Shown here piece after piece: positions 1-7,157 of a DNA stretch of 12,265 nt. This DNA is from Flavobacteriaceae bacterium (lineage in GTDB: Bacteria; Bacteroidota; Bacteroidia; Flavobacteriales; Flavobacteriaceae): the NCBI GenBank assembly GCA_020435885.1, contig JAGQYU010000093.1, forward strand, positions 1 to 12,265, written 5' to 3'. Within the stretch, counting starts at the first letter, position 1; each line of letters opens with the position of its first letter. The notes below the pieces were generated by a model, which did not search any database, was not told the DNA's origin, and saw nothing but the letters and a program-made list of their open reading frames with translations. The translations under genes and the position numbers were made by a program.

Positions 1-1
1 G

Positions 2-187
2 GCTCTAGAACAACTAATGGAAAACAGGACTTCGTTGGTAATTGCGCACCGTTTATCAACAATTCAAAAATCTAATCTCATAGTAGTTATGCGAAAAGGA
101 GCTATTGTTGAACAAGGGAAACATGATGAATTACTGGCCAAAAAAGGAGAATATTACAAACTGGTAACTATGCAATCATTATCATAA
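2..187 (+). CDS. ABC transporter, C-terminal end of the ATP-binding domain (partial)
   Basis: Only the last 61 codons are visible; the gene begins left of the window. The reading frame gives LEQLMENRTSLVIAHRLSTI followed by an IVEQGKHDELL segment and a short tail ending MQSLS. The IAHRLST motif carries the H-loop (switch) histidine that contacts the ATP gamma-phosphate. The VxxGxHxELL segment is typical of the end of nucleotide-binding domains in fused exporters of the MsbA/LmrA type. In that family the protein is a homodimeric inner-membrane exporter with six transmembrane helices before this domain, but none of that part can be seen, so MsbA itself is not claimed. The stop codon is separated by one base from the next gene, which suggests co-transcription with the nitroreductase and pepD. 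Confidence 0.9.
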   Translation, partial: ALEQLMENRTSLVIAHRLSTIQKSNLIVVMRKGAIVEQGKHDELLAKKGEYYKLVTMQSLS

Positions 188-188
188 A

Positions 189-818
189 ATGAATATAATT
201 GAAAGTTTAGAATGGCGCTATGCCTGTAAAAAATTTGACACTGACAAAACCGTTTCAGAAGAAAAATTAACGGTACTTAAGCAAGCTTTTAACCTAACGG
301 CAACTTCTTTCGGGTTGCAACCCATAAAGCTCATCATCATACAAAATAAAGAACTGCAACAACAACTAGTACCACATTCTTTTGGGCAAAGACAAGTGGC
401 TAATGCTTCGCATTTATTGGTTATTTGCATTCAGGATTCTTTTACACTAGAAGATATCGACAACTATTTTGATCTGGAGAAAGACATTAGAGGTACTTCA
501 GAAACCATTATTGCTCCTTTTAGAAAGCAACTCAAAGATCTATACGCCACTAAATCTACTATTGAAATACAAGAATCTGCCATTAGGCAAGCCTATATAG
601 CCGTCGGTAATTTAATGACTGTATGTGCTATTGAAAAAATAGACTCATGCCCCATGGAAGGCTTTATAGCTCCTAAATTTGATGAAATCTTAGCGCTAAA
701 AGAGAAGAATTTGCGCTCAGTTTTGCTGTTGCCAATTGGTTATAGAGCTGAAGATGATTTTATGCAAAAACTAAAAAAAGTAAGAAAACCTATTTCAGAA
801 ACAATATTAAATTTTTAA
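189..818 (+). CDS. NfsB/YfkO-like nitroreductase family, NAD(P)H-dependent FMN oxidoreductase
   Basis: This 209-residue protein has the usual length of small FMN nitroreductases. Residues 8-17 (EWRYACKKFD) fit the N-terminal R-x(3)-KxFD signature whose Arg and Lys bind FMN phosphate in the family. Further family signatures are TSFGLQPIK (39-47), the QAYIAVGNLM helix (135-143), CPMEGF (154-159), and the C-terminal PIGYRAEDD...KKVRKP (182-201). It lacks a signal peptide, so it should be cytosolic. Known members transfer electrons from NAD(P)H to nitroaromatics, quinones or other acceptors; the natural substrate here cannot be read from the sequence. The start ATG lies one base after the ABC transporter stop, and pepD starts two bases after this stop, so the three genes probably share one transcript. 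There is no Shine-Dalgarno motif, only an A-rich leader. Confidence 0.9.
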   Translation: MNIIESLEWRYACKKFDTDKTVSEEKLTVLKQAFNLTATSFGLQPIKLIIIQNKELQQQLVPHSFGQRQVANASHLLVICIQDSFTLEDIDNYFDLEKDIRGTSETIIAPFRKQLKDLYATKSTIEIQESAIRQAYIAVGNLMTVCAIEKIDSCPMEGFIAPKFDEILALKEKNLRSVLLLPIGYRAEDDFMQKLKKVRKPISETILNF

Positions 819-820
819 AA

Positions 821-2272
821 ATGAGTACAGAAGTAAGAAGCTTGAAACCCAGTACATTATGGAATAATTTTGCAGATTTAAATGCAGTGCCTAGAGGATC
901 TAAAAAAGAGGAAAAAGTTATTGAATTTATGGTAGCTTTTGGTAAAAAATTAGGCCTAGAAACAACCGTAGACAACGTGGGGAATGTACTCATAAAGAAG
1001 CCTGCTTCCAAGGGAATGGAAAATAGAAAAACGGTTGTAATGCAATCGCATTTAGATATGGTTCATCAAAAAAATAATGATACTTCTTTCAATTTTGATG
1101 CACAAGGCATAGAAATGCTTATTGATGGTGATTGGGTAAAAGCCAAAGGCACAACGCTAGGTGCTGACAATGGACTTGGTGTAGCCACCATAATGAGTGT
1201 TTTACAATCAGATGCTATCCCACATCCTGCTATTGAAGCATTGTTTACTATTGATGAAGAAACTGGAATGACAGGCGCCATGGGGCTTGAAGGAGGAGTT
1301 TTAAATGGTGAAATCTTATTGAACTTAGATACAGAAGAAGACAATGAACTGGGAGTTGGTTGTGCCGGAGGGCTAGATATTACTGCTACTAAAACTTATA
1401 TTCCTAATGAAACTCAAAGTGAATTTTCAGGGTATAAGATTTCTGTAAAAGGCTTAAAAGGAGGGCATTCTGGGATGGATATTCACCTTGGTTTAGGGAA
1501 TGCTAATAAATTGATGAATAGAATTTTGTATGCTCTTAAAGACATTTCTTTACTTGCTGAGATCAATGGTGGAGGATTACGAAATGCTATCCCTAGAGAA
1601 AGTGAAGCTATTATTGCAACTAATAATACATCTGTGTTGGAAGAGGAATTTTATGCAATTGCTAAGAACATTATTGATGAATTCGATCCATTAGAAAAAG
1701 AGCTAGAAATTGAATTGGAAGAATGTCCTACTCCAGAAAAAGTCCTATCAAAAGAAGATCAACTTGCACTGATCAGAGCTATTTATACAACACATAACGG
1801 AGTTTTTAGAATGAGCCCTGATATTGAGGATTTGGTTGAAACTTCCAACAATATAGCCCGTGTAGAAGTAAAAGATGGAGCTATAAAAATACTTTGTTTA
1901 ACTAGAAGTTCTGTTGAATCTGGCAAAATGAATCTGGCAAATAATATCTCTTCAGGATTTGAATTAGCTGGTTTTAGTGTTAAACTTTCGGGTTCTTACC
2001 CCGGTTGGAAACCTAATCCAAACTCACCAATATTGAAAGTGTTGGAAAACACGTATGAAGATCTTTTTAGCAGTAAACCAAATATCTTGGCCTGCCATGC
2101 CGGATTGGAATGTGGTATTTTAGGAACAAATTATCCTGAAATGGATATGATCTCTTTTGGCCCAACTATTAAAGGAGCTCATTCACCAGATGAAAGAGCA
2201 AGTATCAGTTCTGTGCAAAAATTCTGGAAATACATTCAAGAAATATTGAAAAACATCCCTGTTAAGAACTAA
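821..2272 (+). CDS. pepD: Aminoacyl-histidine dipeptidase PepD (M20C metallopeptidase)
   Basis: At 483 residues it matches the usual length of about 485. It should be a cytosolic di-zinc peptidase that hydrolyses Xaa-His and other unspecific dipeptides. All expected catalytic residues are visible: SHLDMVHQ with metal ligand His77 and catalytic Asp79; GADNG with bridging Asp116; DEETGM with general base Glu146 and ligand Glu147; NLDTEE with Asp170; and GAHSPDE with His454 near the C-terminus. The KGLKGGHSGMDI segment (about 210-221) marks the start of the inserted dimerisation (lid) domain, where the conserved His takes part in the active site of the partner subunit. The frame is intact. The start codon follows the nitroreductase stop by two bases, so it is probably the last gene of the operon. 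Dipeptide salvage is inferred from the family. Confidence 0.95.
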   Translation: MSTEVRSLKPSTLWNNFADLNAVPRGSKKEEKVIEFMVAFGKKLGLETTVDNVGNVLIKKPASKGMENRKTVVMQSHLDMVHQKNNDTSFNFDAQGIEMLIDGDWVKAKGTTLGADNGLGVATIMSVLQSDAIPHPAIEALFTIDEETGMTGAMGLEGGVLNGEILLNLDTEEDNELGVGCAGGLDITATKTYIPNETQSEFSGYKISVKGLKGGHSGMDIHLGLGNANKLMNRILYALKDISLLAEINGGGLRNAIPRESEAIIATNNTSVLEEEFYAIAKNIIDEFDPLEKELEIELEECPTPEKVLSKEDQLALIRAIYTTHNGVFRMSPDIEDLVETSNNIARVEVKDGAIKILCLTRSSVESGKMNLANNISSGFELAGFSVKLSGSYPGWKPNPNSPILKVLENTYEDLFSSKPNILACHAGLECGILGTNYPEMDMISFGPTIKGAHSPDERASISSVQKFWKYIQEILKNIPVKN

Positions 2273-2300
2273 TGTATAATTTCTAAAATTTTTACACGGT

Positions 2301-2345
2301 TTTTGGTTTGCCAAAATTCTTAGAGTTTGTACTTTTGGCAAAACC
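2301..2345 (+). promoter_or_regulatory. pyrG promoter embedded in an inverted repeat
   Basis: A TTTG at 2307-2310 is followed after 19 bases by TACTTTTG at 2330-2337, an exact match to the Bacteroidetes TTTG-N19-TAnnTTTG promoter. Transcription would start near 2341-2345, giving a leader of only about 10-14 bases before the pyrG ATG at 2355. TTTGCCAAAA (2307-2316) is the exact reverse complement of TTTTGGCAAA (2333-2342), with 16 bases between. The match extends to 12 pairs (GG/CC) with one bulged base. A second, overlapping 6-bp hairpin (2301-2316) has the -33 TTTG in its loop. The arrangement could be an operator, which is an inference. Confidence 0.75.
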
Positions 2346-2354
2346 TAACAGTAC

Positions 2355-3974
2355 ATGAAAAATACTAAATACGTTTTCGTTACCGGAGGCGTTACTTCTT
2401 CACTCGGAAAAGGAATTATTGCAGCATCTTTGGCTAAACTTTTACAAGCCAGAGGCTATTCTGTAACCATTCAAAAGCTTGATCCTTATATCAATATTGA
2501 TCCGGGAACGCTAAATCCTTATGAGCATGGAGAATGTTACGTTACCAATGATGGAGCTGAAACGGATTTGGATCTTGGTCATTATGAAAGGTTTTTAAAC
2601 ATCCCTACTTCACAAGCAAATAACGTTACAACTGGAAGAATTTATCAGTCTGTAATTGACAAAGAACGAAGAGGCGATTTTTTAGGAAAAACTGTTCAGG
2701 TAATTCCTCACATAACTGATGAAATCAAACACCGTATCCAAATACTTGGTAAAACTGGTGAATTTGATATTGTTATTACTGAAATTGGTGGAACGGTTGG
2801 TGATATTGAATCATTACCTTATGTAGAAGCTGTTCGTCAATTAGAATGGGAACTCGGCAAAAACAATAGTGTTGTTATTCATTTAACATTAGTTCCTTTC
2901 TTGGCTGCTGCCGGAGAACTTAAAACTAAACCAACACAACACTCTGTTAAGATGCTGATGCAGAGTGGTGTTAGCCCTGATGTATTGGTATGCAGAACTG
3001 AGCATCACCTCTCGGAAGACATAAAGCGTAAATTGGCTCTTTTCTGTAATGTACAACAAGAAGATGTAATTGAGTCTATTGATGCAGATACTATTTACGA
3101 TGTACCGATGCTCATGTTTGAAGAAGGATTGGATGAAGTAGTACTCGATAAACTTGCTCTACCCGTAAATACCAAACCAGACCTTACTGCATGGAATAAT
3201 TTCCTAAAGAAACATAAAAACCCTAAAAGCACCGTTGAAATTGGCTTGGTTGGCAAATATGTAGAATTACAAGATGCCTACAAATCTATCGTAGAATCAT
3301 TTATACATGCCGGTTCTACGTATGAGATCGATGTAAATATACATTGGATACACTCCGAAGAATTAACTGAAAAGAACGCAGCATCAAAATTAAAAGGCCT
3401 CCACGGTGTTTTAGTTGCCCCAGGTTTTGGTGAACGTGGTATTGAAGGAAAAATAAAGGCCATTCAATATGTTAGGGAAAATAATATTCCTTTTTTTGGT
3501 ATTTGCTTAGGCATGCAAATGGCAGTTATAGAATTTGCCCGTAATGTAGTTGGCTTATCTGATGCCAACTCAACTGAAATGAACAAAACAACGCCCCATC
3601 CTGTTATCAGTTTGATGGAAGAGCAAAAGAACATTGTAAATATGGGTGGCACTATGCGTTTAGGAGCATGGAGTTGTAAACTTACTAAGAGCTCTAAAGT
3701 TTACGAAGCTTACCATACAGAAATGATAAGTGAGCGTCACAGACACAGGTATGAATTTAACAATGCCTATCTGGATAAAATTACTGCTGCCGGTATGAAA
3801 GTCAGTGGTATAAACCCTGATACCAACCTTGTTGAGATCATTGAATTACCTTCTCACCCTTGGTTTGTAGGAGTACAATATCATCCGGAGTATAAAAGTA
3901 CAGTGTTAAATCCACACCCGTTATTTGTGGCTTTTATTAAGGCTTGCTTAGACTATAAAAATAGTCTTACATAG
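2355..3974 (+). CDS. pyrG: CTP synthase (glutamine-hydrolysing)
   Basis: This 539-residue enzyme makes CTP from UTP, ATP and glutamine, the last step of pyrimidine nucleotide synthesis. The N-terminal amidoligase domain (about 1-270) shows the GGVTSSLGKGI P-loop (11-21), the YEHGE and DLDLGHYERF segments, EIGGTVGDIES (143-153) with a Mg-binding Glu, and the UTP/CTP-contacting KTKPTQ (190-195). The C-terminal class I glutamine amidotransferase domain (about 295-535) has the oxyanion-hole PGFGERG (356-362), nucleophile Cys384 in FGICLGMQ, and the catalytic His510/Glu512 in YHPE. Length and motifs are complete. The start follows a strong promoter closely, with no Shine-Dalgarno sequence. In many Bacteroidetes I recall pyrG being followed by yidC; here the next gene is instead a convergent peroxiredoxin-like gene whose end overlaps the pyrG stop by 8 bases. 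Confidence 0.98.
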   Translation: MKNTKYVFVTGGVTSSLGKGIIAASLAKLLQARGYSVTIQKLDPYINIDPGTLNPYEHGECYVTNDGAETDLDLGHYERFLNIPTSQANNVTTGRIYQSVIDKERRGDFLGKTVQVIPHITDEIKHRIQILGKTGEFDIVITEIGGTVGDIESLPYVEAVRQLEWELGKNNSVVIHLTLVPFLAAAGELKTKPTQHSVKMLMQSGVSPDVLVCRTEHHLSEDIKRKLALFCNVQQEDVIESIDADTIYDVPMLMFEEGLDEVVLDKLALPVNTKPDLTAWNNFLKKHKNPKSTVEIGLVGKYVELQDAYKSIVESFIHAGSTYEIDVNIHWIHSEELTEKNAASKLKGLHGVLVAPGFGERGIEGKIKAIQYVRENNIPFFGICLGMQMAVIEFARNVVGLSDANSTEMNKTTPHPVISLMEEQKNIVNMGGTMRLGAWSCKLTKSSKVYEAYHTEMISERHRHRYEFNNAYLDKITAAGMKVSGINPDTNLVEIIELPSHPWFVGVQYHPEYKSTVLNPHPLFVAFIKACLDYKNSLT

Positions 3975-4548
3975 CGATAACCTCTTTTATATCAAATCTT
4001 TTTTTGTAATCAGGATCGTAGTGTACAAATGCTATTTTTCCATCCTTACCAATAATATATGTTGCCGGAACCGGTAGATTATCATTACCTGCATCATTAT
4101 ATTCAGCTATTTTAGCTTTAGTAGCATCAAGATATGCCGGCACATTCATTTCATTTACCTGAAATGCAACTTTATAATCGTTCATAATTTTACTATCGGC
4201 ATCATGCAAAATAGAAAAAGTAGCATGTACCATTTCTGAGGTTTCTTTTGTTTTTTCCATTTTTTCAGGACTTACAACCAACACATAATACCCTTTAGCC
4301 TTCAATGCTTCCAAATTGTCTTGTAATTCTTTTAAATGTTTTCTGCAAAACGGACACCAATTCCCTCTGTAGAACAATAAAAGAATCTTTTGATCCTTGA
4401 GTATTGTTTCAGAATTGATAGTATTTCCAAATTGATCTGTTCCTGTTATTACAGGAGCTTTTTCACCTACTTTTAAATGTTCGTTGTTAATCTGAGAGAA
4501 AGCTGACAAAGAAATCAACACCATAAAAATTGTTACTAATTGTTTCAT
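3967..4548 (-). CDS. Secreted peroxiredoxin-like / AhpC-TSA thioredoxin-fold protein
   Basis: The 193-residue product begins with a signal peptide (MKQLVTIFMVLISLSAFSQ, probable cleavage near residue 18-19), so the mature domain should act in the periplasm. LKVGEKAPVITGTDQFGN is the entry typical of AhpC/TSA and TlpA-like folds. The active-site strand reads LLLFYRGNWCPFCRKHLKEL, giving a CxxC pair at Cys65 and Cys68. The FYRG-x-WCPFC form is typical of peroxiredoxin-like proteins of the AhpC/TSA group. The cis-Pro loop is VPATYII (Pro161). A role in thiol redox or peroxide handling in the envelope is inferred from the family; whether it is a peroxidase or a disulfide reductase cannot be decided. 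No membrane-anchoring Cys (lipobox) is seen. It is divergent from the exported YciI-family gene across a 98-base gap, and it overlaps pyrG tail to tail. Confidence 0.88.
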   Translation of the reverse strand: MKQLVTIFMVLISLSAFSQINNEHLKVGEKAPVITGTDQFGNTINSETILKDQKILLLFYRGNWCPFCRKHLKELQDNLEALKAKGYYVLVVSPEKMEKTKETSEMVHATFSILHDADSKIMNDYKVAFQVNEMNVPAYLDATKAKIAEYNDAGNDNLPVPATYIIGKDGKIAFVHYDPDYKKRFDIKEVIAM

Positions 4549-4582
4549 ATATTAGTTTTTAAATTTTCAGTTAAGTCGACCT

Positions 4583-4625
4583 TAAGCATCATTGCTTACA
4601 AATAATTTAAAAAATTTTATATTTG
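4583..4625 (+). promoter_or_regulatory. Promoter of the exported YciI-family gene, with small inverted repeat
   Basis: TATATTTG at 4618-4625 is an exact TAnnTTTG element, 21 bases before the ATG at 4647. A TTG at 4592-4594 lies 23 bases upstream, the upper end of the accepted spacing. The TTG sits in a perfect 6-bp inverted repeat, TAAGCA-TCAT-TGCTTA (4583-4598). A second partial repeat, TTAAG-TCGAC-CTTAA (4571-4585), abuts it. No equally good promoter was found for the divergent gene on the other strand. Confidence 0.55.
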
Positions 4626-4646
4626 ATTAATTAACATTTATCAATT

Positions 4647-5105
4647 ATGAAAAAATTACTTCTTACCATGCTTCTACTTACGTGTATGATTACATATGCT
4701 CAAGAAGTGAAAGACAATACAACTTTTGATGAAAAATTGGCTAAAGAACTCGGTGCTGATGAATATGGAATGAAAAAATATGTAATAGCTTTTTTGAAAC
4801 GAGGCCCCAATAGAGATAGAACACCTGAAGAATCAGCAAAATTACAACGTGCTCATTTAGACAATATAAAGCGTATGGCTGAAGAAGGTAAATTAGTATT
4901 GGCCGGACCATTTTTAGATGATGGCGATATAAAAGGAATTTATATTTTTAATGTAGAAACAGTAGAGGAAGCTCAAAAATTAACAGAAACCGACCCTGCC
5001 ATACAAGCAGGTAGTTTGGTAATGGAACTACACCCTTGGTATGGAACTGCTACACTTCTTGTCTTAAAAAATTATTATGATAAGGTTGCGAAGACTAAAA
5101 TTTAA
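4647..5105 (+). CDS. YciI-family protein with a signal peptide
   Basis: The 152-residue product starts with a clear Sec signal peptide (MKKLLLTMLLLTCMITYAQ, likely cut after Ala18). The YCII-like domain spans about 44-140: KKYVIAFLKRGPNR, then RAHLDNIKRMAEEGKLVLAGPFLDDGDIKGIYIF, then a TDPAIQAGSLVMELHPWYG block. His70 in RAHL and Asp116 in ETDP correspond to the conserved His/Asp pair of the YciI family, a dimeric ferredoxin-like alpha/beta barrel fold. The biochemical role of the family is mostly unknown, so no reaction is assigned. Canonical YciI proteins are cytosolic and about 95-100 residues; this one has an added leader and a linker of about 25 residues. It has its own promoter and ends 9 bases from the convergent flotillin-like gene. 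Confidence 0.85.
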   Translation: MKKLLLTMLLLTCMITYAQEVKDNTTFDEKLAKELGADEYGMKKYVIAFLKRGPNRDRTPEESAKLQRAHLDNIKRMAEEGKLVLAGPFLDDGDIKGIYIFNVETVEEAQKLTETDPAIQAGSLVMELHPWYGTATLLVLKNYYDKVAKTKI

Positions 5106-5114
5106 AGATCAAAC

Positions 5115-6548
5115 CTATTCTTTATCTTCTTTTTTTGGAGGTGTTGTTTTTTTATTATCAGCTTTATCTTCTTTTACAACCTCTTTACCTTTCAAATAAT
5201 CAGGAAGTTGCATACCTGCCATGTTAAACATTTCTTGCAATGGAGGAACAGATTGATATAATCCTGAAAGGAAATTAGCAGTAGACGTTTTTCCATCTTT
5301 TCCCATACCATTTTCCCAAACAGTAACTTTATCGATCTTAATATTTTTAATAGCTTCCGCTTGCGTTTTAACCAGTTCTGGAAGTTTATCAGCAATTAAA
5401 AGAAGTACCGCATCTTTAGAGTTATTACCGGCAGCTTTGACTATCCGATCCAACCCTTCTGCCTGTTTAGTCAATACTTCATATAGACCTTGTGCCTCTG
5501 CTTGCGCCTTAAAAAGGATAGCATCAGCTTCACCTTTAGCTTTTCTTCTAATCATTTCCGCCTCTGCTTCTGCATCAATTTCGACTTTTTTCTTATCAAT
5601 TTCTGCAGGTACAATAATATCAGCCATTTGGGATGATCTCTCACGTTCTGCTCTGGCAATTTCGGCATCTTTCTCAGCAGCATATGATTCTTCCAACGCC
5701 TTTGCGGCCTGTACCTTTTCAGACGCAATTGCTACTCGCTCAGCTTCAGCTTCTCGCTGACGACGCAAAGAATCTGAATTTGCAACAGCTATTTTAGCTG
5801 TATTTTCCCCCTCAACTGCTTGTGCATTGGCTGCTGCTACTTGAGTTCTTTCATCTTGCAACGCATTTGCCTCACCAATAGAACCATCTCTATTCTTTTC
5901 AGCAACCGACTTACGGGCAGCATTAATGGCGTGTGCAGCCGCTTCTTTACCTAAGGCCTCAATATAACCAGACTCATCAACAATATCTGTTATATTTACG
6001 TTAATAAGTTTTAGACCTACTTTTTTAAGCTCTGACTCTACACTTTGTGAAATATTGGCCAAAAATTTATCTCTGTCAGCGTTAATCTCTTCAATATCCA
6101 TGGAAGCTACCACTAAACGGAGTTGCCCAAAAATAATTTCTTTTGCTAGTTCCTGAATCTCTTGCAAACCAAGACCTAATAAACGTTCAGCAGCATTTTG
6201 CATAATACCTGGCTCGGTAGAAATACCTATGGTAAATCTGGAAGGAACATTAACACGAATATTTTGTTTACTAAGTGCATTGACCAAATTTACTTCAATA
6301 GACATGGGGGTTAGGTCTAAAAACTCATAATCCTGAATTACAGGCATAATGAAAGCTGCCCCACCATGAATACATTTAGCTGATTGCCCTCCTCCTACTT
6401 TACCGTAAACTACTAAAATTCTATCAGAAGGGCAGCGCTTATATCTGCGTATAAGCACAATAAAGAATATGAAAACAAAGAGGATTCCGAAAACTACAGC
6501 TAATGTAAGTCCAAAGTCTCCTAGTTGAAGTAAAATTAATGGTGTCAT
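5115..6548 (-). CDS. Flotillin-like SPFH-domain protein
   Basis: This 477-residue protein has one N-terminal hydrophobic segment (about 12-34) followed by positive residues (RRYKR), then an SPFH/PHB domain (about 40-200). Features of that domain include the GGAAFIMPVIQDYEFLDLTPMSIEV block and the GQLRLVVASMDIEEINADRDKF block. A long charged coiled coil (about 195-370) follows, rich in Glu-Ala repeats such as EAEAERVAIAS and EAEAEMIRRKAKGEADA, as in flotillins. The C-terminal part includes a predicted oligomerisation region and a Lys/Glu-rich tail. Flotillins (FloT, YqiK) form large oligomers on the cytoplasmic membrane and organise microdomains. Length is close to B. subtilis FloT (about 510). 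It follows the NfeD/YqiJ-like gene by 6 bases, which supports co-transcription and a shared complex. The opposite-strand Ser/Ala-rich ORF is a by-product of the Glu-Ala repeats. Confidence 0.92.
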   Translation of the reverse strand: MTPLILLQLGDFGLTLAVVFGILFVFIFFIVLIRRYKRCPSDRILVVYGKVGGGQSAKCIHGGAAFIMPVIQDYEFLDLTPMSIEVNLVNALSKQNIRVNVPSRFTIGISTEPGIMQNAAERLLGLGLQEIQELAKEIIFGQLRLVVASMDIEEINADRDKFLANISQSVESELKKVGLKLINVNITDIVDESGYIEALGKEAAAHAINAARKSVAEKNRDGSIGEANALQDERTQVAAANAQAVEGENTAKIAVANSDSLRRQREAEAERVAIASEKVQAAKALEESYAAEKDAEIARAERERSSQMADIIVPAEIDKKKVEIDAEAEAEMIRRKAKGEADAILFKAQAEAQGLYEVLTKQAEGLDRIVKAAGNNSKDAVLLLIADKLPELVKTQAEAIKNIKIDKVTVWENGMGKDGKTSTANFLSGLYQSVPPLQEMFNMAGMQLPDYLKGKEVVKEDKADNKKTTPPKKEDKE

Positions 6549-6554
6549 TTTTGG

Positions 6555-7130
6555 TTAATTATTTAAAGGTTCTACAATTAATATTCCGTTGTCAGTCACT
6601 TTATTTACTTTGATAACTGTGCCTGATTTCAAGTCAGTTTCAGCATCAGTCAATGCTTCTAACTCTCGTAACGCTCCTTGAATCCTTACATGGGCCTTAC
6701 CTATTTTAGAGCGTTTAGCGCCTATGGTTAAATACACCTCGCCAATTGCATCAACAGCATTCTTATAATCTAAAGTACCGCTGTCATTCAATTTTCTCAT
6801 ATAAAAGAACATTGCAGCCATAATGGTCATCATCAGCAAACCAGCCAATAAAGAAACAATAACAGTTACTGGTTTAGAAAAACCTGCATCAATACTAGCA
6901 ATACCTGTCCATCCAAAAATGGTAAAGAACCCAATGAGGTTTTTGAATGTAATAAATTGGAATCCAATACCCCCATCAGTATCTATTTCAGTATCTACAT
7001 CGCCAAGGTCATCAGCATCGCCTCCAATAAATGTGAGGATTAAAACAATTAAGAAAATTAAAGACCCCATTAGGGCTATGCCCCAATAAATCTTTTGAAA
7101 TAATTCGAGAGTTGTATACCATTCTATCAT
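6555..7130 (-). CDS. NfeD/YqiJ-like membrane protein with C-terminal OB-fold
   Basis: The 191-residue protein shows three hydrophobic segments (about 14-35, 62-81 and 87-111) and a C-terminal soluble beta-rich region (about 125-188; AIGEVYLTIGAKRSKIGKAHVRIQG). This fits the OB-fold of NfeD-like and YqiJ/DUF1449 proteins. Between segments 1 and 2 is a strongly acidic stretch (GGDADDLGDVDTEIDTD, about 36-52). Family members sit next to, and are thought to work with, flotillin-like proteins (YuaF with FloT, YqiJ with YqiK), and the flotillin-like gene lies 6 bases downstream here. Whether it is nearer to YuaF/NfeD1b or to YqiJ cannot be settled by eye. It is not a clp-type NfeD, because no serine-protease domain is present. 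The first of the operon's two genes, it has its own upstream promoter candidate. Confidence 0.82.
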   Translation of the reverse strand: MIEWYTTLELFQKIYWGIALMGSLIFLIVLILTFIGGDADDLGDVDTEIDTDGGIGFQFITFKNLIGFFTIFGWTGIASIDAGFSKPVTVIVSLLAGLLMMTIMAAMFFYMRKLNDSGTLDYKNAVDAIGEVYLTIGAKRSKIGKAHVRIQGALRELEALTDAETDLKSGTVIKVNKVTDNGILIVEPLNN

Positions 7131-7157
7131 AATACTTATTGGTTGAAATTGTATTAT

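Noticed and set aside
1066..1344. - strand ORF of 92 codons inside pepD
   Set aside because: It is antisense to the most conserved metal-binding part of pepD and shows no coding features of its own.
2301..2316. TTTTGG-TTTG-CCAAAA hairpin as a pepD terminator
   Set aside because: The 6-bp stem is weak and is not followed by a clean T tract; it lies within the pyrG promoter.
5192..5395. - strand ORF of 67 codons in another frame of the flotillin-like gene
   Set aside because: It lies entirely inside the conserved coding sequence, with no independent support.
5437..5760. Ser/Ala-rich + strand ORF of 107 codons
   Set aside because: It is the antisense of the Glu-Ala coiled-coil repeats of the flotillin-like gene, with no recognisable family and no promoter.
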